This document shows, in pieces, positions 1-5,435 of a stretch of 5,435 nucleotides of DNA. Position 1 is the stretch's first letter. Each line of letters begins with the position of its first letter. The DNA comes from Candidatus Heimdallarchaeota archaeon (lineage in GTDB: Archaea > Asgardarchaeota > Heimdallarchaeia > Heimdallarchaeales > Kariarchaeaceae), in NCBI GenBank assembly GCA_029882335.1, contig JAOUKW010000291.1, positions 1-5,435 of the forward strand, in the 5' to 3' direction. The translations under genes and the position numbers were made by a program. The notes beneath the pieces are model-generated. The model made no database searches. It was not told the origin of the DNA and saw only the letters and a program-made list of their open reading frames with translations.

Positions 1-1037
1 TCAAAATAAATACTAAAATTACCAGTTATATTTGTTATAAACCATGTAACATTATAACGTTTAGAATCACTATCAATATTAAAATCAAAAATCATGTTTG
101 GGTCATATGACAATATTTCAACTTTTTTAGAAATATTTAATAATTCTCCATTTAAATCCAAATTATTCTCGGATATAAATACATCCTTGTTATTATACAA
201 AGAATAATTTGTATAATTTAAAGTAATAATTTGATTTAACTCAATTAATCCATTTTCGGATTGATCTATGATTCCAATTGAAAAGTCACCATCTGTTGAA
301 ATTGTATTATTGTTCATCCTGAAATTTGTTGATTGACCAATAAATGACATATTCATTACTTCATTTTGATTAATTACCATGTTATTTAAAGTGAAATTAA
401 TGTTGTTACTATGTTGAATATATAGACATTCAGCATTTGTGGAATTAATATTAAATGAATTATTAATAAATAATAACTTATCTGTGCCAGAAATTTTATT
501 GATGAAATAATTAGTTGTTGTATTCAATATTATATTTGACTCTAAGGTAATATTATAAGATTCTTGAATACGAAAAGAATTCAATTTCAATGAAATTATA
601 TTTTCAATTAGATTATCAGAAATAAGAATATTGGATGAATTATATAGAAAGACTAAATTTGTTATTACATTATTATTTATCTCCGAAATTACATTTTGAT
701 CAATTGTCACATTAACACTATTGATAATTTTAATTGCATATGTTTCTGAATTAGTAAATGCATTTAATCTAGTAAAGGTATTATTTCCAATTATTATATT
801 TTGACTATTTATAATTTCAAGTGCAACTGATGCAATGCCATTATAATCTGTAAATGTATTATTAGATATCACACAACCATTACAATCCTGTATTATCAAT
901 TTAACACCAATATACGTTTGACCAGTATATACTAATTCGGTATTATGAACATGAATAAATCCATTTACAGATGATAACCACGGTAAATTAGTATTAATAC
1001 AAATTAATAATATAGGTATAAGAGCAAATTTATTCAC
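1..1037 (-). CDS. Secreted Asn-rich right-handed beta-helix (NosD/PbH1-like) protein, 3' end cut off by window edge
   Basis: The frame is open for 345 complete codons from a GTG start (1035-1037) to the left edge; the C-terminus lies outside the window. GTG is the only sensible start: an in-frame TAA sits just upstream (1056-1058), a strong SD (AGGAGGAGGA, 1044-1053) precedes it by 6 bases, and the next in-frame ATG is codon 220. Residues 1-26 look like a signal peptide (MNKF, then a hydrophobic stretch, ending near SSVNG). Residues ~52-295 hold about ten coils of 24-30 residues with a motif like S-x-N-I-x-I-x-x-N-x-I/F, typical of parallel beta-helix (PbH1/NosD) surface proteins. From ~305 the repeat stops and a different, probably beta-sandwich, part begins (W332). 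About 17 N-X-S/T sequons suggest heavy glycosylation. I see no carbohydrate-active catalytic motif, so lyase, adhesin or structural roles are all open. The gene overlaps the protease gene by 8 bases. Confidence 0.93.
   Translation of the reverse strand, partial: MNKFALIPILLICINTNLPWLSSVNGFIHVHNTELVYTGQTYIGVKLIIQDCNGCVISNNTFTDYNGIASVALEIINSQNIIIGNNTFTRLNAFTNSETYAIKIINSVNVTIDQNVISEINNNVITNLVFLYNSSNILISDNLIENIISLKLNSFRIQESYNITLESNIILNTTTNYFINKISGTDKLLFINNSFNINSTNAECLYIQHSNNINFTLNNMVINQNEVMNMSFIGQSTNFRMNNNTISTDGDFSIGIIDQSENGLIELNQIITLNYTNYSLYNNKDVFISENNLDLNGELLNISKKVEILSYDPNMIFDFNIDSDSKRYNVTWFITNITGNFSIYF
153..884 (-). repeat. Beta-helix coil repeats within the partial CDS (about 10 coils, ~25 residues each)
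   Basis: A conserved turn asparagine recurs at residues 60, 85, 115, 142, 168, 193, 219, 244, 268 and 292, giving steps of 25, 30, 27, 26, 25, 26, 25, 24 and 24. Each coil reads roughly S/T-x-N-(I/V/L)-x-(I/L/F)-x-x-N-x-(I/F/L), for example SQNIIIGNNTF and SSNILISDNLI. Stacked asparagines and alternating aliphatics are the usual signature of a right-handed parallel beta-helix core. The repeat is seen at protein level; the DNA is too diverged to show simple tandem copies. Confidence 0.85.
1030..1037 (-). other. 8-base overlap of protease stop and beta-helix start (GTGAATAA)
   Basis: The downstream GTG (1035-1037) lies inside the last codons of the protease gene, which ends with TAA at 1030-1032. 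A ribosome terminating on the protease would sit on the start and SD of the next gene, so termination-reinitiation coupling is likely. The two genes must be on one transcript. Confidence 0.9.
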
Positions 1038-4000
1038 TTGGTGTCCTCCTCCTAATTAATATAACAATAATCATCATTATAATCGGATAATTCAAACGAT
1101 AACCTGAATCAGAGTAATAATATTCATCATATTCAGAACTAATCACACCACTACCTGTAATACTTCTGTTAGAATCCGAGGAAGAGTCTGAATTATTCGC
1201 TTCAACATAAAATATAAATCGATACTGAACCTCATTATGAAATCGATCTGTCAAAGAAATTAATAATTCATGAATACCAATAGATACAGATGAAAGTACA
1301 ATTTCTAACTGATTGGAATTAATACTTCCCCATTCGGTAATCTCTATACCATCAAGATAAATTGCAAATCCCTCCATATTATTTTCCTCAATTCCAAACT
1401 GAATTATATCATTAGGTAAAACCGTTGATTCATTGAAATCACCATACAAAAGAATAGGAGGAGTATTGTCAACTATTATTTCCTTTCTAACATAAGTATC
1501 TGAATGTGAAATTTCTACAATATAAATCCCCTCACTATTTGTTGGAAAAGTATGAGTATACCAATTATCGATACTCACTGATTCAACAGTTAATTCAGTA
1601 TTATTTGTAGGATTCGTAACCTTAACTACTGATGCTGATGTGGAGTAATAATTTATGGAAATATACTGATCCAAGGGATTATAAGTATAATTTTCCAATA
1701 TAACTCTATTTTCATTAGTCAACCAAGACATTACACTATCGAAAAATTGAATATTATTACCAGATCTCTCACACCCCATGAATACACAATTATCCATAAA
1801 AGCATTTGTAGAAGATACTAATACCCTACCACTCGATGGAATATCATGAGTAGCTACAACATTTAGAAAATCATAAAGATAAGATCCAGATATTACTGTA
1901 GTCCTTTTATCATCAAGTATGTTCAAATAATTTCCCCAATGATCATGATTACGCGCATTCCCCATTTCTGTTGAATTGAAAATATCCACAGACCACGGAT
2001 TCAATTGCATTATATCCGTTTGTTCGATAGTATTCATTTCTATTTGATATGGTCTTAAAAATTGATTCATTACATTTACCTGAGTAGACATCCAATACGA
2101 CTCACTTAATAATCCAAAACCATTAATTAATAAACTACCACCATTCATAACATAGCTATGTATGACATTCATAATAGCCGAATTCCAATTATGATTATTA
2201 GCTAAATATTCTCGCGATAACATATCCGGCATCCATAAAACATCGATGTCTAATAATAGCTCGTGAGTTAATCCTTTGAAATTATGCTCTACTGTATATC
2301 CATTTCTTTTTAAATACAAGAAAGCCTCTCTTGTAAACTCACCATTAATACGATTAAATCCATATAAATCAAATTCAGTATATGAGGTATCCATTAATAT
2401 ACTACCTTTATATTCTTTATCAATTAAAGTACTCATAGTAAAATTCATCTCATAATTACTAAACACATGTTTAATCGAGATTACACCAACATACAAACCA
2501 TAAGAAATCAATGTTGATGAGTTTAAAAACATAGGCGATCTCCCAGATTTTTCCACAAAACTGTGATTGCTCATGATAGTACTAATATTTCCAGAAATAT
2601 CAACTGATAATTCATTCGGATTAAAAGAAGTATAAATCCATTGAGATAATTGATTAACTCCTCCTCTAGCATGAAATTCAGATAAAACACCAGATCCAAT
2701 CGTATCTGGAATTATAATACTACGCGAACCATTAATCAAGATATCTAACCAAGTTTTTGTTATATTTACTTGTCCAAATCCGTAATAATCTCGGTTTTTG
2801 GATCCATTCAAATTACTTGAATGCTTTAATAACATGGATTTAATAATTGATGGATCATAAGAGATAGAATTATCATTCATCGCATGCATTAAAACAGCAA
2901 TTCCAGAAACAATTAACGGAGAAGAAAATGAAGTTCCAGAACCAATTGCTAATCCATAACTACTTTTACTGGCCAAGAAAACAGACTCACCCATATGTAC
3001 TACATCAGGTTTTGATATATTATCCAAATTAGGACCAATCGATGAAAAATCAGATATATAGTCACTGGAATTAATAGATCCAACACCGAACGCTAATGGA
3101 TGCGAACCAGGTCCTGTGGCGAATCTTGCTATATTATCCCCATTACCTCCATTTCCTACACTACCCACCAATGTTATATTATTATTATATAGTATTGAAA
3201 TAACAGGATCCCAAATTAACGGATCACCCGAGAAGCTAGTATTAATAATATCAACATTTTTAGATATTAAATAATCAAAAGCACCCAAGAAATCCCCCCC
3301 AATGAAACCAGTTCCTGCATTTCCAAGCATGGCAGAAAATATCGTAGCACCAACGGCTGCTCCTAACGATGAATTTCCAGTCTTACCTACTATACATGAG
3401 GCGACTGCTGTACCATGTAAATGATCACCATTGGGATAAGAATCAGAAAAATCTGCTTGTTCAAATGAAACATGAGTCAAATAGGGATGATTTATGTCAA
3501 CTCCAGAATCAATTATACCTATCTTGATTCCACTGCCATTATATCCAATATTTGCAGATAATTTAGATACCTGCTCTGATTCTACTAAATTATCGGGATT
3601 TAATATTATCTCATCTCTTATTTTAGATTTATCCGTATTCACATCAAAATTTTGCGATTTAAATACCCCATTATACAATACTTCAGTAGCCTGTCCATGA
3701 TTTAATGTTTGATTTACTAGATATTCCTGATATAATTCATCAAGATCAAATAAATTCACCATATCGTTTTTAACAACTTGATTATAATTCTTAATATCAA
3801 TTGAATTACCATATCCCCTATCTAAAACTAATGCATTTAAATTGGGATATCTATCCAATACTCTGATTTTACCATTATCAATTAAATATTTTAAACTATC
3901 AAATTTCATTGAATCATCAACAAAATAAACAAATCTACCATTGGTAGGATCTAAACTAGTCGCACTTTGATCTGATTGAATTGAACTATTAAGACCAATA

Positions 4001-4080
4001 GATTGCAGATAAGGAGTTGGTAGTATTAACAAAACAGAGAATAAAATTAACAATTTACACACTATATGCATACTAACCAT
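1030..4080 (-). CDS. Membrane-anchored subtilisin-like (S8) serine protease with site-1-protease-like (MBTPS1) architecture
   Basis: This 1016-residue protein is far longer than a secreted subtilisin (~380). Visible parts in order: signal peptide 1-27; I9-like inhibitory prodomain ~49-110 followed by a linker with basic residues at 151-155; S8 catalytic domain ~172-445 with Asp191 (IIDSGV), His222 (HGT), oxyanion Asn310 (GSVGNGG) and Ser384 (GTSFSSP); beta-rich Fn3-like domain ~455-555; GATase/DUF4350-like alpha/beta domain ~558-790, with NHD at 711-713 and Cys765/Cys770; two Ig-like domains, ~792-870 and ~871-960 (joined by DNTPP); Ser/Asp/Tyr-rich linker ~962-997; short hydrophobic stretch 998-1009; tail RRRTPSE. 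The triad is complete, so an active extracytoplasmic protease is expected. The subtilase-Fn3-GATase order matches my memory of eukaryotic MBTPS1; this was not aligned. About 20 N-X-S/T sequons fit a glycosylated ectodomain. Substrate is unknown. Met4 (4069-4071) is an alternative start. The gene overlaps the beta-helix gene by 8 bases. Confidence 0.97.
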   Translation of the reverse strand: MVSMHIVCKLLILFSVLLILPTPYLQSIGLNSSIQSDQSATSLDPTNGRFVYFVDDSMKFDSLKYLIDNGKIRVLDRYPNLNALVLDRGYGNSIDIKNYNQVVKNDMVNLFDLDELYQEYLVNQTLNHGQATEVLYNGVFKSQNFDVNTDKSKIRDEIILNPDNLVESEQVSKLSANIGYNGSGIKIGIIDSGVDINHPYLTHVSFEQADFSDSYPNGDHLHGTAVASCIVGKTGNSSLGAAVGATIFSAMLGNAGTGFIGGDFLGAFDYLISKNVDIINTSFSGDPLIWDPVISILYNNNITLVGSVGNGGNGDNIARFATGPGSHPLAFGVGSINSSDYISDFSSIGPNLDNISKPDVVHMGESVFLASKSSYGLAIGSGTSFSSPLIVSGIAVLMHAMNDNSISYDPSIIKSMLLKHSSNLNGSKNRDYYGFGQVNITKTWLDILINGSRSIIIPDTIGSGVLSEFHARGGVNQLSQWIYTSFNPNELSVDISGNISTIMSNHSFVEKSGRSPMFLNSSTLISYGLYVGVISIKHVFSNYEMNFTMSTLIDKEYKGSILMDTSYTEFDLYGFNRINGEFTREAFLYLKRNGYTVEHNFKGLTHELLLDIDVLWMPDMLSREYLANNHNWNSAIMNVIHSYVMNGGSLLINGFGLLSESYWMSTQVNVMNQFLRPYQIEMNTIEQTDIMQLNPWSVDIFNSTEMGNARNHDHWGNYLNILDDKRTTVISGSYLYDFLNVVATHDIPSSGRVLVSSTNAFMDNCVFMGCERSGNNIQFFDSVMSWLTNENRVILENYTYNPLDQYISINYYSTSASVVKVTNPTNNTELTVESVSIDNWYTHTFPTNSEGIYIVEISHSDTYVRKEIIVDNTPPILLYGDFNESTVLPNDIIQFGIEENNMEGFAIYLDGIEITEWGSINSNQLEIVLSSVSIGIHELLISLTDRFHNEVQYRFIFYVEANNSDSSSDSNRSITGSGVISSEYDEYYYSDSGYRLNYPIIMMIIVILIRRRTPSE
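1044..1053 (-). promoter_or_regulatory. Shine-Dalgarno site of the beta-helix gene, embedded in the protease coding sequence
   Basis: On the minus strand the site reads AGGAGGAGGA, a very strong match to the anti-SD of 16S rRNA, with 6 bases before the GTG start at 1035-1037. The same bases are codons 1010-1012 (AGG AGG AGG) of the protease and encode the RRR stop-transfer tail. It fixes the GTG start and points to translation coupled with the end of the protease gene. Confidence 0.85.
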
Positions 4081-4167
4081 ACTATCTACGCCTTATATAT
4101 GTTTATTCTAAATTGTAATAATAAAACGTATCGAATTTACACACAATAATTGTAGATAACTAATTTA
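4081..4167 (-). other. 87-base intergenic spacer between the LRR and protease genes
   Basis: The LRR gene ends with tandem in-frame stops, TGA (4168-4170) then TAA (4165-4167). The spacer holds a small perfect dyad ACAAT-T-ATTGT, the weakly T-rich string CGTTTTATTATT that could be a poor terminator, and the candidate TATA. It is bracketed by the inverted pair TATCTAC (4158-4152) and GTAGATA (4089-4083). There is no strong hairpin-plus-T-run terminator, so read-through from the LRR gene into the protease gene is possible. Confidence 0.6.
4091..4107 (-). promoter_or_regulatory. Candidate archaeal BRE/TATA promoter of the protease gene
   Basis: On the minus strand, AATAAA (4107-4102) resembles a BRE and is followed by the TATA-like ATATATAA (4100-4093). 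With the usual ~25-base spacing, transcription would begin near 4070, almost on the Met4 codon (4069-4071), which would give a leaderless mRNA starting at Met4. Alternatively, AAGG (4094-4091) could act as a weak SD 10 bases before the annotated ATG, if transcription starts further upstream. In AT-rich DNA TATA-like strings occur by chance. Confidence 0.4.
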
Positions 4168-5229
4168 TCATTCATATTCTATGTTTTTAATAGATTTTGG
4201 AACTAAACTTATTTGACTCTTATCAATGAACAATACCAAATCTGTCAAATCCCCCAAAGAAACAGGTATACTTACTATTGGATTATACGAAATCGAGAGT
4301 TTAGAGAGATACTGCAATTTTCCAATTGATTCAGGTAAGTGAGTAATTTTATTCTTACCTATATCCAAGGTAGTCAAATATTGAATATTTGAAATGGATT
4401 CTGGAATTGAAGTAAGAGAATTAGATCGTATGTCTAATTCTGTTAAATTCTCAAGTTCACCAATCCAATCAGGAAGTTTAGATAATTTATTCCCTGAAAT
4501 TATTAACTTTTCTAATGCATGCAATTCGCCGATAGATGCTGGAAGATCTTCTATTTTATTTCCACTAAAGTCTAATACTAATAATTTATATAAAGAACCA
4601 AAACAATCAGGTATAACTGCCAATTCATTCGAACCAATTAATAACGATGTAAGATTAGTTAAATTACCAAGAGAATTAGATAGATTTGTTAATTTATTCT
4701 TATATAAATCAATATAAGAAAGACTATGCAAATCATAAAACCATTCAGGTAAACTACTTAATTTATTACGCCACATCACTAAACCATCAAGATAATTTAA
4801 TTGTCTAAGAGATTCAGGAAGATATCCTATTTTTGTATTTATGGAAACCAATGACCTTAATTTACGAATGTTACCTATCCATTCAGGCAATTCTAAAAGA
4901 AAATTATTAGAAATATCAAGCATATTTAAATTTTCTAACTCAGAAATCCATTCAGGTAATTGAAATAAGAAATTATTAGGTATCATTAAATCTGTTAAAT
5001 TATACAACTTCCTAATTGATTCAGGTAATGCCCTTTTAGAAACTGTCAATGATAATCTTTCCAAAGATTGCAAAGAATCAAGATCAAATTCCATATCATC
5101 AGCTTCAGTTATACGTAATCCAATTAACTTATCTCCTTTTATTTCATACTCACATTTAGAAAGATCTACCGATATTCCTCTTGCTTGTATCTCTTCTTTA
5201 AACTGAATTATAGGATTTGTATTAGTCAT
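4168..5229 (-). CDS. Cytoplasmic leucine-rich-repeat protein (Shoc2/Ras-suppressor-type LRR)
   Basis: The 353-residue protein begins at ATG 5227-5229, supported by AGGTG 5 bases upstream. Residues 1-67 form an N-terminal cap with no signal peptide or membrane segment. From residue 68 twelve units follow in strict 23-residue register, with consensus L-P-E/D-x-I-x-x-L-x-x-L-x-x-L-x-I-x-x-N-x-L-x-x. The L/I-P start falls at 68, 91, 114 and so on to 321, and a last, 22-spaced remnant is at 343. This is the typical 'LPxxIxxLxxL' LRR class found in Shoc2/Rsu1-like and bacterial proteins, and it folds as a curved solenoid for protein binding. The Asn ladder is kept except Thr132 and the last unit (Ser338). 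Several units carry PEW/PDW at the helix side. No kinase, GTPase (Roc-COR) or effector domain is attached, so a scaffold or adaptor role is inferred; the partner is unknown. Confidence 0.95.
   Translation of the reverse strand: MTNTNPIIQFKEEIQARGISVDLSKCEYEIKGDKLIGLRITEADDMEFDLDSLQSLERLSLTVSKRALPESIRKLYNLTDLMIPNNFLFQLPEWISELENLNMLDISNNFLLELPEWIGNIRKLRSLVSINTKIGYLPESLRQLNYLDGLVMWRNKLSSLPEWFYDLHSLSYIDLYKNKLTNLSNSLGNLTNLTSLLIGSNELAVIPDCFGSLYKLLVLDFSGNKIEDLPASIGELHALEKLIISGNKLSKLPDWIGELENLTELDIRSNSLTSIPESISNIQYLTTLDIGKNKITHLPESIGKLQYLSKLSISYNPIVSIPVSLGDLTDLVLFIDKSQISLVPKSIKNIEYE
4204..5028 (-). repeat. Array of twelve 69-bp (23-residue) LRR units
   Basis: The LRR units repeat every 69 bases without any insertion or deletion from residue 68 to 320; only the last unit is one codon short. 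DNA similarity between units is visible, for example recurrent ccattcaggtaa/gattcaggtaa on the plus strand, corresponding to L-P-E-W/S. This regularity suggests growth by in-register duplication followed by divergence. Confidence 0.9.
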
Positions 5230-5234
5230 TTATA

Positions 5235-5242
5235 CACCTTTT
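5235..5242 (-). promoter_or_regulatory. Shine-Dalgarno site of the LRR gene
   Basis: The minus strand reads AAAAGGTG followed by TATAA and then ATG. AGGTG matches the anti-SD with 5-base spacing and supports the start at 5229. Confidence 0.75.
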
Positions 5243-5260
5243 AATTCCAATTAATTACCC

Positions 5261-5277
5261 AATTTCTCATAGAAATT
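5261..5277. promoter_or_regulatory. 17-base perfect dyad upstream of the LRR gene, possible operator
   Basis: The minus strand reads AATTTCT-ATG-AGAAATT, 7-base perfect arms around 3 bases, 31 bases before the LRR start codon. It overlaps the edge of a TATA-like stretch (TTATTTAAA, 5276-5284), where a bound regulator would block or modulate initiation. It could instead be a small RNA hairpin in the leader. In AT-rich sequence a 7-base dyad is only mildly significant. Confidence 0.35.
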
Positions 5278-5298
5278 TAAATAACTTGATATATTAAC
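5276..5298 (-). promoter_or_regulatory. Candidate TATA region of the LRR gene
   Basis: Two TATA-like strings lie here on the minus strand: TTAATATATC (about 5288-5297) and TTATTTAAA (5276-5284). With ~25-base spacing they would start transcription near 5266 or 5255, leaving a short leader that includes the SD. A third, better-looking TTTATAAGG (5412-5420) lies further up and would give a leader of about 160 bases. I cannot choose between them from sequence alone. Confidence 0.3.
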
Positions 5299-5394
5299 AC
5301 TTATTTGTCTAATGACATCCCTAATTTATTGAACGATAAAGATTACTTAAATCAAATTACTATATTATGTACTTGTTTAGCCCCCTCAACTTAG

Positions 5395-5403
5395 AAAAAA
5401 AAA
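5395..5403 (-). terminator. T9 tract, possible archaeal-type terminator of a gene beyond the right edge
   Basis: On the minus strand a run of nine T follows GGTCTGCGGA. Archaeal RNA polymerase often terminates at U-rich tracts without a hairpin, so this could end a transcript coming from the right. No complementary arm for a hairpin is visible inside the window. Confidence 0.25.
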
Positions 5404-5435
5404 TCCGCAGACCTTATAAATTTTAATACTTTCAA

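Larger units (their letters stand above)
5230..5435. other. 206-base non-coding region upstream of the LRR gene
   Basis: I see no convincing gene here. Contents: LRR SD and dyad (above), several TATA-like strings, a GC-rich patch with a G5 run on the minus strand (GAGGGGGC, around 5380-5387), a T9 tract (5395-5403) preceded by GGTCTGCGGA, and TTTATAAGG (5412-5420). Any minus-strand gene beyond the right edge would end at or before the stops found in this region. Confidence 0.6.

Noticed and set aside
1054..1060. AT-rich dyad (TTAATTA region) just upstream of the beta-helix gene as a promoter
   Set aside because: It lies inside the protease transmembrane codons (Ile/Leu-rich), and the gene overlap with a strong SD already explains expression.
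3494..3700. Plus-strand 68-codon open frame inside the protease gene
   Set aside because: It is antisense to the prodomain/catalytic junction of a clearly coding gene, has no recognisable domain, and is a shadow frame.
4394..4717. Plus-strand 107-codon open frame inside the LRR gene
   Set aside because: It is the antisense reading of the 69-base LRR repeats; low stop frequency there follows from the repeat codons, and no SD or domain is seen.
4204..5028. Regular spacing suggestive of a CRISPR or intergenic tandem array
   Set aside because: The 69-base period is fully explained by in-frame 23-residue LRR units; there are no identical repeats with unique spacers.
5367..5426. Plus-strand 19-codon frame (MYLFSPLNLEKKIRRPYKF)
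   Set aside because: It starts at a plain ATG with no SD, is very short, and its lysines come from the A9 tract; chance is the simplest explanation.
5391..5435. Possible C-terminus of a minus-strand gene entering from the right (ends at TAA 5391-5393 after FFF)
   Set aside because: Only 14 codons are visible, other frames also stay open or stop nearby, and nothing in the residues is recognisable.

Overview
The window is AT-rich (roughly 30% GC by eye) and all three genes lie on the minus strand. In transcription order, right to left, they are a cytoplasmic leucine-rich-repeat (LRR) protein (4168-5229), a large secreted and membrane-anchored subtilisin-family serine protease (1030-4080), and a secreted right-handed beta-helix protein that runs off the left edge (1-1037). 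No RNA gene, transposon, phage gene or CRISPR array is visible, and no gene-free stretch exceeds 300 bases.

An archaeon is the most likely source, and an Asgard lineage (Heimdallarchaeia-like) is my best guess. The reasons are TATA/BRE-like motifs, Shine-Dalgarno (SD) sites, very asparagine-rich exported proteins packed with N-X-S/T sequons, a Shoc2/Ras-suppressor-type 23-residue LRR protein, and a protease whose domain order recalls eukaryotic site-1 protease (MBTPS1/SKI-1). There is no phylogenetic marker, so this placement is an inference; an AT-rich bacterium is not excluded.

Region by region: 1-1037 encodes an export signal, about ten beta-helix coils of ~25 residues, and the start of a different C-terminal part. 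1030-4080 encodes signal peptide, I9-like prodomain, S8 catalytic domain with a complete triad (D191, H222, S384), a beta-rich domain, a glutamine-amidotransferase-like domain, two Ig-like domains, a Ser/Asp/Tyr linker, a very short hydrophobic segment and an RRR tail. 4081-4167 is an 87-base gap with a candidate promoter. 4168-5229 encodes twelve LRR units in strict 23-residue register. 5230-5435 is non-coding as far as can be seen and holds the LRR SD site, a 17-base dyad, TATA-like sequences, a G5 run and a T9 tract.

The protease and beta-helix genes overlap by 8 bases. The three AGG codons for the protease's RRR tail are also the SD site of the beta-helix gene, so the two exported proteins are probably translationally coupled and may act together at the cell surface. 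The LRR protein has no export signal and is probably a separate intracellular protein, perhaps transcribed from its own promoter.
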